A stretch of DNA of 21,137 bases from an uncultured Eubacteriales bacterium (GCA_900555735.1 USMI01000019.1:1-21137); one strand, 5' to 3'; numbered from the stretch's first letter, positions 1 through 7,165 are shown. The notes: generated from the letters alone by a model not told the origin. Made by a program: numbers and translations.

Positions 1-1802
1 CGCATGAACTCCTCGCCGGTGATGGTCTCCTTCTCATAGAGGTAGGTGGCCAGCTCGTCCAGCTTCTCCCGGTTGTCCATCAGAATTCTGATAGCCTTGT
101 CGTGCTGCTTCTGCACCAGCGCCACCACCTGCTGGTCGATCTTGGTCTGAGTCTCGGCGGAGCAGGCCAGAGAGGCGTCGCCGCCCAGATACTGGTTGGT
201 GACCGTCTCCAGCGCCACCATGCCGAACTCGTCGCTCATGCCGTAGCGGGTAATCATGGCCCGGGCCAGCTTGGTGGCCTGCTCGATATCGTTGGAAGCG
301 CCGGTGGTGACGGAGCCGAACACCACTTCCTCGGCGGCACGGCCGCCGGTAAAGGTGGCGATCTTGTTCTCGATCTCCTCCTTGGTCATCAGGTAGTGGT
401 TGCCCTCCTCCACCTGCATGGTGTAGCCCAGCGCGCCGGAGGTGCGGGGCACGATGGTGATCTTCTGCACGGGGGCGGAGTGGGTCTGCATGGCCGCCAC
501 CAGAGCGTGGCCTACCTCGTGATAGGACACGATCTTTTTCTCATGATCGGTCATGATGGCGTTCTTCTTCTGATAGCCTGCGATGACCACCTCGATGCTC
601 TCCTCCAGATCGGCCTGAGTGGCGAAGCGGCGGCCGTCACGGACGGCACGCAGCGCCGCCTCATTGACGATGTTGGCCAGCTCTGCGCCGGACGCGCCGG
701 AGGCCATGCGGGCGATCTTGCTGAAGTCCACATCCTCAGCCACCTTGATCTTCCGGGCGTGAACCTTCAGAATTTCCTCGCGGCCCTTCAGGTCGGGCAG
801 CTCCACGGGTACGCGGCGGTCGAAGCGGCCGGGGCGGGTCAGTGCCGGGTCAAGGGATTCAGGGCGGTTGGTGGCCGCCAGAATGATGACGCCGTTGTTG
901 CCCTCGAAGCCGTCCATCTCGGTCAGCAGCTGGTTCAGGGTCTGCTCACGCTCGTCGTTGCCGCCATATTGCCCGCCGCTGCGTTTCTGACCGATGGCGT
1001 CGATCTCGTCGATAAACACGATACAGGGCGCTTTCTCCTTGGCCTGATTGAACAGGTCGCGTACCTTGGATGCGCCCATGCCCACGAACATCTCCACAAA
1101 TTCCGAGCCGGACATGGAGAAGAAAGGCACATTGGCTTCACCGGCTACGGCCTTGGCCAGCATCGTCTTGCCGGTTCCCGGAGGACCCACCAGCAGGATG
1201 CCCTTGGGCATGGATGCGCCGATGTCTTGATACTTGCTGGGATCGTGGAGGTAGTTGACCACTTCCTGCAAATTCTCCTTGGCTTCGTCCTCACCGGCCA
1301 CGTCGTCAAACTTGATGCCTTCGGCGGATTTGACGTAGACCTTGGCGTTGGACTTGCCTATGTTGAACATCATGGAGTTCCCGCCGCCCATCTTCTTCAT
1401 CATGCTGCGGGAGATGACCTGCCCGATGCCGATGAAGATGACCAGCGGCAGCACCCAGCCCAGAATGTCCACCAGCAGGGAGCTCTGCTGGATCTCCTCG
1501 CCGGTGGTGGAGACGCCGGCGTCCAGCAGGCGCTGCACCAGCCCGTCGTCAGGAACGATAGCGGTTTTATAGATGGTCTTTTCATCCTTGCTGGTAAACA
1601 GGATGCGGTTGCTCTGCTGCTGGATTTCCACCTGACCGATCTTGCCCTGCTCTGTCATGGATACAAAGGTGTTGTAGTCCACATCCTTGATCTGATGCTC
1701 TGCCAGCCACGGCATGGCCAGCAGGTTGAACAGCAACACTACCAGAATAGCGATCATGTAGTAGTACAGCAGCGGTTTTTTCGGGGATTTCACTTCATTC
1801 AT
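1..1802 (-). CDS. ftsH: ATP-dependent zinc metalloprotease FtsH (3' end off the window)
   Basis: Membrane-anchored AAA+ protease that unfolds and degrades misfolded membrane proteins and short-lived regulators. Read on the minus strand from ATG at 1800-1802, it gives 600 complete codons before the window edge; the family is usually about 610-680 aa, so only the C-terminal tail is missing. Visible in order: transmembrane segment at about residues 11-33, extracellular domain, second transmembrane segment about 111-130, Walker A GPPGTGKT at 206-213, Walker B IVFIDEID at 261-268, zinc-binding HEVGH at 428-432 and the third ligand Asp at about 505 (SNDIEQ). All catalytic residues are intact. The start overlaps the upstream 156-aa gene by 8 bp, with a GGAGG ribosome site inside the end of that gene, so the two are cotranscribed and probably translationally coupled. 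Identification is firm from the motifs. Confidence 0.97.
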   Translation of the reverse strand, partial: MNEVKSPKKPLLYYYMIAILVVLLFNLLAMPWLAEHQIKDVDYNTFVSMTEQGKIGQVEIQQQSNRILFTSKDEKTIYKTAIVPDDGLVQRLLDAGVSTTGEEIQQSSLLVDILGWVLPLVIFIGIGQVISRSMMKKMGGGNSMMFNIGKSNAKVYVKSAEGIKFDDVAGEDEAKENLQEVVNYLHDPSKYQDIGASMPKGILLVGPPGTGKTMLAKAVAGEANVPFFSMSGSEFVEMFVGMGASKVRDLFNQAKEKAPCIVFIDEIDAIGQKRSGGQYGGNDEREQTLNQLLTEMDGFEGNNGVIILAATNRPESLDPALTRPGRFDRRVPVELPDLKGREEILKVHARKIKVAEDVDFSKIARMASGASGAELANIVNEAALRAVRDGRRFATQADLEESIEVVIAGYQKKNAIMTDHEKKIVSYHEVGHALVAAMQTHSAPVQKITIVPRTSGALGYTMQVEEGNHYLMTKEEIENKIATFTGGRAAEEVVFGSVTTGASNDIEQATKLARAMITRYGMSDEFGMVALETVTNQYLGGDASLACSAETQTKIDQQVVALVQKQHDKAIRILMDNREKLDELATYLYEKETITGEEFM

Positions 1803-2265
1803 TTGGTATTTCCTCCGTATTTTCCGGGATGTTCTCCCGTTCCTCGCAGTTCATTTGCAGATCAATGGCCGACAGCGCCGCCAGCAGCGCGTGCCGCATG
1901 CCCTGTGCCGCAAAGTCGATGGCGTACTCGCCGTAGAGGCTGGCGGCCTCCGCTTGATCCTCCGTCACGTCGCTGCCCTCGCCGTGAACATAGCCCGGCA
2001 GCTCATTTTGCAGGATATCCTGAATTTTCAGGTCGTACTCCAGCTGGGCGGCGGACAGGGCCGCCACGGCAGGGGAGTGGCTCTTGGCGATGCTCCTTTG
2101 CAGCAGCAGATCGTTCTCCCGGTACTCCTGCCACAGGCACCGCAGCGACCGTTGGATCTCCCGGTGATCCGCCCGCTGGCAGCACCGGAGACAGCGGATG
2201 GTCTGCTCATACTGCCGCTCCAGCTCACAGAGCTTTCCGGCGAATATCCCGTTTTTGGTTGACAT
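1795..2265 (-). CDS. Hypothetical protein (156 aa) cotranscribed with ftsH
   Basis: Function not recognised. The 156-aa product is soluble-looking: no signal peptide or transmembrane segment, mostly helical, rich in Glu, Gln, Arg and Leu. The N-terminal third has a cysteine cluster (CLRCC) and Arg/Glu heptad-like spacing; the C-terminus is acidic (ENIPENTEEIPNE). ATG at 2265 was chosen over an in-frame TTG at 2271: the ribosome site AAGGGAG lies about 7 nt before the ATG but only 1-2 nt before the TTG. It ends 8 bp inside ftsH, so it is the first gene of that operon and is expressed from the extended -10 promoter just upstream. The coupling suggests a partner or modulator of FtsH or a general stress role, but that is inference. 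Confidence 0.8.
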   Translation of the reverse strand: MSTKNGIFAGKLCELERQYEQTIRCLRCCQRADHREIQRSLRCLWQEYRENDLLLQRSIAKSHSPAVAALSAAQLEYDLKIQDILQNELPGYVHGEGSDVTEDQAEAASLYGEYAIDFAAQGMRHALLAALSAIDLQMNCEERENIPENTEEIPNE

Positions 2266-2289
2266 GGGCAACTCTCCCTTGTTAATCGA

Positions 2290-2325
2290 TGGTACTATTA
2301 TAGCAGACGAAACGCCATCCCGCCA
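2290..2325 (-). promoter_or_regulatory. Extended -10 promoter for the 156-aa gene/ftsH operon
   Basis: On the minus strand TATAAT lies at 2297-2302 preceded by TGC, an extended -10 (TGnTATAAT). No good -35 is visible at 17-18 nt. A transcript starting near 2290 would have a leader of about 25 nt before the ATG at 2265. Confidence 0.6.
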
Positions 2326-2432
2326 CTATCAGTTTGCACCCTATGTCATGACAAAATCCCCAAAATGTCAAAATGAAGTGACACTTTGGGGATTTTGTCA
2401 TATAGAGGATCGTGGCGTTTCTGGTATAATAG
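2295..2432. repeat. Imperfect 138-bp palindromic element with outward-facing -10 boxes
   Basis: The core is an inverted repeat with 23-bp arms (2348-2370 and 2379-2401, 22 of 23 matched) around an 8-nt loop; each arm contains ACAAAATCCCCAAA or its complement. The outer ends also mirror each other. Minus-strand GGCGTTTC-GTC-TGCTATAATAG (from about 2316 down to 2295) matches plus-strand GGCGTTTCTGGTATAATAG (2414-2432) apart from a 3-nt gap and one substitution. The left half carries about 20 extra bases between outer and inner arms. No target-site duplication is evident. It lies in the 169-bp gap between the tetR stop and the 156-aa gene. The inner hairpin could serve as a tetR terminator; the whole may be a small mobile palindrome. 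Confidence 0.65.
2422..2430 (+). promoter_or_regulatory. Extended -10 box pointing into the tetR gene (antisense)
   Basis: TGGTATAAT at 2422-2430 on the plus strand fits an extended -10, and transcription from it would run antisense through tetR. No -35 is visible. It is the mirror copy of the -10 serving the ftsH operon, so it may simply be carried by the palindrome rather than selected as a promoter. Confidence 0.35.
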
Positions 2433-2434
2433 AA

Positions 2435-2977
2435 TCACACGCCGTGCTTTTCCGCCATACGCCCGGTCAGCAGGCGATACATCTGCCGGGCCAGACGATC
2501 CCGGTCCACGTCTTTCTTCTTGCAGTACTCCAGCAGCAGTCCCACGATGCCGTAGGTGCAGAAGCTCAGCGCGGCATCCGCGTCCTCATAGGGAATATTC
2601 GCAATAGGGCCCTTCCGCCGGATCAGCTCCTGCAGATAGGCACGGACGGCCCGTACCATCAGCCGCTCCACCTGCTCCCGCTTCTGGGAGCTCAGCAGCT
2701 TGCGGAGCATGGCGCTGGCCTCATCGGAGGCGGTGATGAAGTCGTGAAAGACCGCCTCCACGTCATCGGTCTCCATGCTGCGCTCCAGCAGCTTCTGGAA
2801 CGCCTGCTCCGCCGACCACTCGATGACCTCCAGAATGTCCTGAAAGTGGTAGTAAAAGGACTGGCGGGAAATGCCGCACTCGTCCACGATATCCTTCACC
2901 GTGATCTTGTCGATGTTCTTTTCCTTGGAAAGCTTGATGAATGCGTCGGCGATCAGGGGCTTTACATTGACAGGCAT
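2435..2977 (-). CDS. TetR/AcrR-family transcriptional regulator
   Basis: A 180-aa DNA-binding repressor of the TetR type. The N-terminal helix-turn-helix spans about residues 23-42 (ITVKDIVDECGISRQSFYYH), with the FYYHF signature of the recognition helix and the following helix. The C-terminal two thirds is an all-helical ligand/dimer domain with no recognisable ligand pocket. The start is ATG at 2975-2977 with GGAGG 7 nt upstream. It is divergent from the alpha/beta hydrolase gene across 91 bp, the usual arrangement for a TetR regulator controlling itself and its neighbour; the shared gap holds an imperfect palindrome at 2999-3023. The inducing ligand cannot be read from sequence. Family assignment is firm; the regulated target is inferred. 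Confidence 0.93.
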   Translation of the reverse strand: MPVNVKPLIADAFIKLSKEKNIDKITVKDIVDECGISRQSFYYHFQDILEVIEWSAEQAFQKLLERSMETDDVEAVFHDFITASDEASAMLRKLLSSQKREQVERLMVRAVRAYLQELIRRKGPIANIPYEDADAALSFCTYGIVGLLLEYCKKKDVDRDRLARQMYRLLTGRMAEKHGV

Positions 2978-2998
2978 ATGAGACCTCCACCGCAGAAG

Positions 2999-3023
2999 TT
3001 TTATTACTTAGTTTACCATAAAA
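2999..3023. promoter_or_regulatory. Possible TetR operator in the divergent gap
   Basis: A 25-bp AT-rich segment with outer inverted 6-bp arms TTTTAT (2999-3004) and ATAAAA (3018-3023); the interior is not well matched. It lies between the two divergent starts, where an operator for the neighbouring TetR protein would be expected. No convincing promoter boxes were seen here. Confidence 0.3.
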
Positions 3024-3068
3024 TCCCACTCTTTGTCTATGAAGAAATTCCACGGAGGAACCGATCTC

Positions 3069-4037
3069 ATGAAAAAAGCAGCAAAAATCACCATTACCGC
3101 CCTTTCCGCCGCCGCGGCCTGCGGCGCCGCCATCTATGGCGTGACCCATGTCCTGATGGATGTGGCCATGAATCGCCAGCCGCCCCGCCTGCGCAAGAAG
3201 AAGGGCGGCGCGTCCCGCCTGACCGGCGAGACGCCCAACGAGGGCTTCCGCGCTGCCCAGAAGGAGGCCTCCCGTCAACTGGCCGCCGCGCCCCATGAGG
3301 TGGTTGCCATCCAGAGCCGGGACGGCCTGCATCTGGCAGGCCACTGGTTCCCCTGCCCGGACGCCGAGCGGATCATCATTGCCTTCCACGGCTGGCACTC
3401 CGCGTGGCATTGGGACTTTGCCCTGATCTCCGGCTTCTGGCGGCGGGAACGATGCAGCGTCCTGTATGTGGAGCAGCGGGCCCAGCAGAACAGCGAGGGC
3501 GACTATATCGGCTTTGGCCTGACGGAGCGGGAGGACTGCCTTGCGTGGGCGCGGTGGGTGACGGAGCGGTTCGGTACGGCGCTGCCCATCTATCTGGCGG
3601 GCGTCTCTATGGGCGGTACCACCGTGCTGATGGCGGCGGATCTGCCCCTGCCGGAAGCCGTCCGGGGCATCATCGCTGACTCGGCCTATACCTCGCCTCA
3701 CGCCATCTGGCAGCATGTGGCCCGGAAAAACCTGCATATCCCCTTTGTTCTCGGCGGCTGGATCGCCGACCGGGTCTGCCGCAGGAGACTGTCCGTCGGC
3801 TCGGACGAGTGCTCCACGCTGGACAGCCTTGCCGCCGGGAAAATACCGGTGCTGCTGATCCACGGCGAGGACGATCATTTTGTCCCGGTGCGGATGGCCT
3901 ATGAGAATCAGGCCGCCTGCGCCTCACCCTGCCAGCTTCTGGTGGTGCCGCAGGCCGACCACACCATGAGTTATTATACGGACCGTCAGGCGTACGAGGA
4001 AGCGCTGCGCCGCTTCTGGGACGCATGTGAAGAATGA
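3069..4037 (+). CDS. Alpha/beta hydrolase, membrane-anchored or exported (322 aa)
   Basis: Serine hydrolase of the alpha/beta fold; substrate unknown. The start ATG at 3069 follows GGAGG by 10 nt; earlier in-frame TTG 3033 and ATG 3039 lack a ribosome site. The N-terminus (MKKAAKITITALSAAAACG) is a Lys-rich then hydrophobic stretch, a likely signal anchor. The catalytic features are complete: oxyanion segment FHGWHSA near residues 107-113, nucleophile Ser180 in GVSMG, Asp269 in HGEDDHFVP, and His298 in ADHTMS. The order and spacing match the prolyl-oligopeptidase-like/BAAT-like hydrolases often annotated as alpha/beta hydrolases in Clostridia. It is divergent from the TetR gene, which probably represses it, and ends just before a strong hairpin terminator. 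Confidence 0.9.
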   Translation: MKKAAKITITALSAAAACGAAIYGVTHVLMDVAMNRQPPRLRKKKGGASRLTGETPNEGFRAAQKEASRQLAAAPHEVVAIQSRDGLHLAGHWFPCPDAERIIIAFHGWHSAWHWDFALISGFWRRERCSVLYVEQRAQQNSEGDYIGFGLTEREDCLAWARWVTERFGTALPIYLAGVSMGGTTVLMAADLPLPEAVRGIIADSAYTSPHAIWQHVARKNLHIPFVLGGWIADRVCRRRLSVGSDECSTLDSLAAGKIPVLLIHGEDDHFVPVRMAYENQAACASPCQLLVVPQADHTMSYYTDRQAYEEALRRFWDACEE

Positions 4038-4040
4038 AAC

Positions 4041-4078
4041 GCAACCCCCTCGTAACCGTATGGCTACGAGGGGGTTGC
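4041..4078. terminator. Bidirectional hairpin terminator between convergent genes
   Basis: A 14-bp perfect stem (GCAACCCCCTCGTA at 4041-4054 with its complement at 4065-4078) and a 10-nt loop. It sits 3 bp after the hydrolase stop and 25 bp before the end of the convergent peptidase gene, so it can serve both. It lacks a clear T-tract on either side. It shares its CTCGTA-ACC and TACGAG core with the hairpin at 5749-5783. Confidence 0.75.
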
Positions 4079-4103
4079 CGGTACTGTTCCAAGTGTGCGG
4101 AGT

Positions 4104-5579
4104 TTACTTGTAATATCCCAGATTCTGATAACCGTTTCCGCTGGGTTCGCTTTCAATCATGGTCAAAATGGCATCGCGGCAGCCCCGTACCATGACGTCC
4201 TGCTCCTCAGGCGCGCGGTTGACCATTTGGTTGGTGGGGCTTGTATAGAACCACAGTCCCTCATCGGCGGCAAGTCCCACACCGTCCTTGCCGGTGATGG
4301 CATCCGGGTCCAGACCAAGCTTATCCCGGATATCATCACGGGAATAAAATACCCACTTGGCTTCCGGCATGGTGTTTTCCCATTTGCAGGCACTGATGTC
4401 GCCGTCCTCAGACTTGCCGGGACTGTATACCTCGATCGTGTAGGCGTGGATATTATAGCGGCCGTAGGCATAGTCGATCAGCTCCGCGGCGGTGGGGTAG
4501 TCCTCATTTGAGCTCATGCTGTAAAAACCGCGGCCCGTATAATTCTGAAAGGCCTGCGCCATTTGGGAGGCGGTCTCCTTCATGAAGGGGATCTCGGCAT
4601 CCTTGGGATCATCCGCGTCATAGGCGCGATAGCACCACGGATAAAGGACGGATTGAATACCGGTGTGCAGCGAGACAAGGGCGTCGATCTCGTGCTCATA
4701 CATAAACTGCTGGAGCGCCTTGATCTCCGGCTCGGTGGCGGGCGCTGTACCGGCTGTCGTCCAGTTCACGTTGCCTACCTGCTGACCGTCCTTCGTCTCG
4801 ATATCGTAGCGGTTCCACTGGTAGTCGAATGTGCGGTTCATATCGATCCCGCTTGTGCGGGGATCGTCGCCAAGAATACCGTTCTCATCCCAGTCGGGGC
4901 TTTCCATGCCAAACACGGGCAGGTCTCTGGAGGGCGTGTCGTCGGTCTTTCCACGATAGAGCGTGGCGATGAAGCCGTCTCCGTCAATGTCTGTATAGGG
5001 ATCGCTGTACGGGATGTTGTCCCCGTTGGCGTCTCTGGGCCGCAGGTTGGGGCGGTTGTTGATGACAAAGGACTGCTCATAGCCGTCTGGGTTGATGACG
5101 GGGATGATATAGATGATGTAGTTGTCCAGCAGTCCCTTTACATAATCGTCCCCGGAGCAAAGGGTCAGCCACCATGCGGTATACATAGCGGAGGATGCGC
5201 TTTCACGTTCGCCGCCGTGTATGTTGGCAAAAACGCCGATCCCTGTTTTTTCTTCGGCAGGGATCGCTTTGTTGGTGATCTCCATGCACCAGAAGTCGCG
5301 CTCCTGCCACGAGGTGCCGATGGAATAGAGCGCGGTGATATCGGGATAGGCTTCGGCCATCTTGGAAAGCTGAGACTCAAGCTCTGCGAATGTGTAGCGA
5401 TAATTCCAGTCAATGTCCAGGCCCTCCGGGATCTCGCTGGGTGCATCGGGCCGGGCGTCCATCGACAGCAGCTCCGCCTTTTTGCTGCTTGCAGCGCCGC
5501 TGCTGCCGCAGGCGGAAAGTCCCAGCACAAGAACGAGGGAAAGACAGAGGCACAGAATCTGTTTTGCGAGTGTTTTCAT
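4104..5579 (-). CDS. M14-family zinc carboxypeptidase, lipoprotein (491 aa)
   Basis: Exported metallocarboxypeptidase that would trim peptides or peptidoglycan stem peptides at the outer face of the membrane. The signal peptide ends in the lipobox LSAC with lipidated Cys24, so the enzyme is anchored outside the cell. M14 motifs: zinc ligands His121 and Glu124 (HGGERE), VINPDGYE at 161-168, substrate-binding Asn-Arg in GIDMNRTFDYQW (248-249), third zinc ligand His305 in SLHTG, and catalytic Glu383 in YTIEVYS. Two Asp/Gly-rich loops (DANGDN at 183 and DIDGDGF at 197) resemble calcium-binding insertions. The start ATG has AAGGAG 7 nt upstream. It is a single-gene unit, convergent with the hydrolase. 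Whether it acts on peptides or cell wall is not decided by sequence. Confidence 0.92.
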   Translation of the reverse strand: MKTLAKQILCLCLSLVLVLGLSACGSSGAASSKKAELLSMDARPDAPSEIPEGLDIDWNYRYTFAELESQLSKMAEAYPDITALYSIGTSWQERDFWCMEITNKAIPAEEKTGIGVFANIHGGERESASSAMYTAWWLTLCSGDDYVKGLLDNYIIYIIPVINPDGYEQSFVINNRPNLRPRDANGDNIPYSDPYTDIDGDGFIATLYRGKTDDTPSRDLPVFGMESPDWDENGILGDDPRTSGIDMNRTFDYQWNRYDIETKDGQQVGNVNWTTAGTAPATEPEIKALQQFMYEHEIDALVSLHTGIQSVLYPWCYRAYDADDPKDAEIPFMKETASQMAQAFQNYTGRGFYSMSSNEDYPTAAELIDYAYGRYNIHAYTIEVYSPGKSEDGDISACKWENTMPEAKWVFYSRDDIRDKLGLDPDAITGKDGVGLAADEGLWFYTSPTNQMVNRAPEEQDVMVRGCRDAILTMIESEPSGNGYQNLGYYK

Positions 5580-5626
5580 TCTGGTTCTCCTTTCTCAGAA
5601 GCTTGAAGATAAAAACTTTATCAAGC

Positions 5627-5675
5627 TATCACTTTAGCGTGATAATATATTACATAATTTTTCCATAGTAAGCAA
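5627..5675 (-). promoter_or_regulatory. Candidate promoter and operator-like repeat for the M14 peptidase
   Basis: Minus-strand TTGCTT (5670-5675), a 17-nt spacer, and TAATAT (5647-5652) form a weak sigma-A-like promoter. Around the expected start lies the inverted repeat TATCAC/GTGATA (5627-5632 and 5639-5644), a position suited to a repressor. A second loose repeat built on AAGCTTGA follows in the leader. Confidence 0.35.
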
Positions 5676-5748
5676 CAGCAAAATTTTATAAAATTCCGCG
5701 CCGCCTTTTTGAAAACTATTGTGTAGGGTGACGGAAGTTGGACATAAG

Positions 5749-5783
5749 AAAAACCTCGTAACCGGCATGGTTACGAGGTTTTT
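5749..5783. terminator. Intrinsic terminator next to a tRNA 3' remnant
   Basis: A perfect 15-bp stem (AAAAACCTCGTAACC at 5749-5763 with its complement at 5769-5783) and a 5-nt loop; the A/T runs at the stem ends give a U-tract in either direction. It begins 3 bp after the CCA of the tRNA-like fragment when read on the minus strand, the normal place for a tRNA terminator. It also protects the M14 promoter from readthrough from the LacI gene. Confidence 0.85.
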
Positions 5784-5786
5784 ATC

Positions 5787-5809
5787 TGGAGGTGACACCC
5801 GGATTTGAA
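5787..5809 (-). other. tRNA 3'-end remnant (probably tRNA-Cys), likely attachment-site core
   Basis: Read on the minus strand the 23 nt give a T-loop TTCAAAT, a T-stem 3' strand CCGGG, an acceptor 3' strand TGTCACC, discriminator T and encoded CCA, in exact tRNA order and spacing. The T-stem 5' strand (TCCAA) does not pair with it, and no tRNA body or 5' acceptor strand (expected GGTGACA) lies within 100 nt upstream, so this is not a functional tRNA. U73 with this T-arm fits bacterial tRNA-Cys; tRNA-Gly is the alternative. Fragments starting in the T-loop are the usual att core left by tyrosine integrases. Confidence 0.65.
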
Positions 5810-5827
5810 TTGGAAAGGGGCGGCGTC

Positions 5828-5863
5828 CTTTTCAACGCAGCATATAAGTGCTGCGTTGAAAAG
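5828..5863. repeat. Perfect 15-bp inverted repeat of unknown role
   Basis: CTTTTCAACGCAGCA (5828-5842) and its exact complement (5849-5863) flank a 6-nt loop. It lies 15 bp beyond the LacI stop codon, so on the minus strand it could terminate that gene, but no T-run follows the stem. Being 19 bp from the tRNA remnant, it could also belong to the end of an integrated element. Confidence 0.6.
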
Positions 5864-5878
5864 CGACTGGCTATTGTT

Positions 5879-6970
5879 TTACTGATCGGAGGGAAGGACT
5901 ATGCTGTTTTGACGGACGGGGCCGGTGGAGCCGCGAACGATCAATGCGGGCTGACAGCGGACTTGAAAGCATGCCGCGTTGGAAGCGGATTGGTTGTTGA
6001 CAAAGATGTGAGTGCGGCTGAGCAGCGTAGACAGGGCGGACTGCGCCACAATATCGGGGTGATGCTCGATGGTGGTGAGGGAGACGCGGGAAAGGTTGGA
6101 GAACAGCAGGTTATCGGATCCGATGACGGAAAAATCCTCCGGGATTCGATAGCCTCTTTCAATCAATGCATCCATGACGCCGTAGGCCGTCATATCGTTG
6201 AGACAGATGATGCCTGTGATGTCGTTTTGAAGCAGCTTTTTGTTCTGAACCAGAGAGCGGCCCATCTGATAGTAAAAGGACTTCTCTTCCAAAATGGCGT
6301 TCCAGTTACTGTTTCCGGCAAGCACCAAAAGATGATCTTCGGAGACAGACTTCCGCACCTCGGACAGAACGCCGGCCACACGGGTAGCGCGGGAGGTGGA
6401 AGCGCGGTCGGAGGAAGACGTCAGAACTGCGATGTTGGTGTGTCCCAGAGAAAGCAAATGCCGCGCGGCAAGAACACCGGCTTCAAAGTTATTCAGCTCT
6501 ACAATATCGCCGGCGACATTATTAGACTTGTCGCAGATGGTCACAATGGGGATCTGCTGCAAGGCATCGTGAAAGATCTGGTCGTTATCCGGCGGGAAAA
6601 GATAGATGATCCCTAAGAAATTCTGATTCAGTGCCATCCGTACACAGGCGGCTTCCAACTCAGGGTTGTGATAAGTAAATGCGGCGACAGTGGTGATCTG
6701 CTGCTGTACAGCGTCTCGATCGATTCCTTGAATCATGGAGGTATAGTAGGGGTTGTTCGGAGTGACAGAGATGACCAGAACGCTTCTGGAAGAAGCTGGG
6801 GGGGCGGTGCGTCGAAATTGATAATTCATTTCGGCGGCGGTATTCAGAACCTTTTCGATGGTAGCGGCAGGGAAGGAATGCGATTTTTGGTTCAGGATCA
6901 TGGAGACTGCGGACTGCGATACGCCGGCAGCGGCGGCGATATCACGCATGGTAACGCCTTTGGTTCGCAT
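5879..6970 (-). CDS. LacI-family transcriptional regulator
   Basis: A 363-aa sugar-responsive regulator, the usual length for the family. The N-terminal helix-turn-helix and hinge occupy about residues 7-55 (TMRDIAAAAGVSQSAVSMIL), followed by a periplasmic-binding-protein-like effector domain from about residue 60, with typical segments VISVTPNNPYYTSMIQGI, IICLNDMTAYGVMDAL and IPEDFSVIGSDN. The start ATG at 6970 follows AGGAGG by 6 nt. It is divergent from the phosphatase-transporter-kinase series across 446 bp and is the obvious controller of it, in keeping with how LacI genes sit beside sugar ABC transporter operons. The C-terminal tail after about residue 345 is unremarkable. The effector is unknown but is likely the transported solute or its first intracellular product. 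Confidence 0.94.
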   Translation of the reverse strand: MRTKGVTMRDIAAAAGVSQSAVSMILNQKSHSFPAATIEKVLNTAAEMNYQFRRTAPPASSRSVLVISVTPNNPYYTSMIQGIDRDAVQQQITTVAAFTYHNPELEAACVRMALNQNFLGIIYLFPPDNDQIFHDALQQIPIVTICDKSNNVAGDIVELNNFEAGVLAARHLLSLGHTNIAVLTSSSDRASTSRATRVAGVLSEVRKSVSEDHLLVLAGNSNWNAILEEKSFYYQMGRSLVQNKKLLQNDITGIICLNDMTAYGVMDALIERGYRIPEDFSVIGSDNLLFSNLSRVSLTTIEHHPDIVAQSALSTLLSRTHIFVNNQSASNAACFQVRCQPALIVRGSTGPVRQNSIVLPSDQ

Positions 6971-7059
6971 AGGTGACCTCCTGAAGGGTGCGGCATCATG
7001 ATGTTATTACGGTGTGCACCTGAAAGTTTTCTTGGGTGTTGCTTGAGCGATACCCTTTT

Positions 7060-7088
7060 ATTATAACATGGCTGCCGTTACTTTACAA
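7060..7088 (-). promoter_or_regulatory. Promoter of the LacI-type regulator gene
   Basis: On the minus strand TTGTAA (7083-7088), a 17-nt spacer and TATAAT (7060-7065), with TGT directly before the -10 (extended -10). Transcription would start near 7053, leaving a leader of about 80 nt that contains GGTGTGCACC at 7011-7020. Confidence 0.65.
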
Positions 7089-7146
7089 TCGAAAGTTTAA
7101 TAATATGGAGCGAAGAGTACAAAGAAAAGTCTGAAATTACAGATGA

Positions 7147-7165
7147 ATAATATTAGTAATATTAT
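7147..7165. promoter_or_regulatory. Palindrome, candidate distal operator
   Basis: ATAATATTAGTAATATTAT is a perfect palindrome around a central G. It shares the 14-mer AATATTAGTAATAT (7149-7162) with the palindrome at 7368-7385. Confidence 0.4.

Noticed and set aside
102..2285. 727-aa plus-strand open frame opposite ftsH
   Set aside because: It is the complement of ftsH and its upstream gene, whose motifs and ribosome sites are clear. Its His/Leu/Gly-rich composition is typical of antisense frames in GC-rich genes.
2763..3878. 371-aa minus-strand frame spanning the TetR-hydrolase gap
   Set aside because: It crosses two real genes in wrong frames and has no start signal or motif.
5787..5870. 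A complete tRNA gene on the minus strand
   Set aside because: Only the T-loop to CCA part is present. The T-stem 5' strand does not pair, and no anticodon arm, D-arm or matching 5' acceptor strand precedes it.
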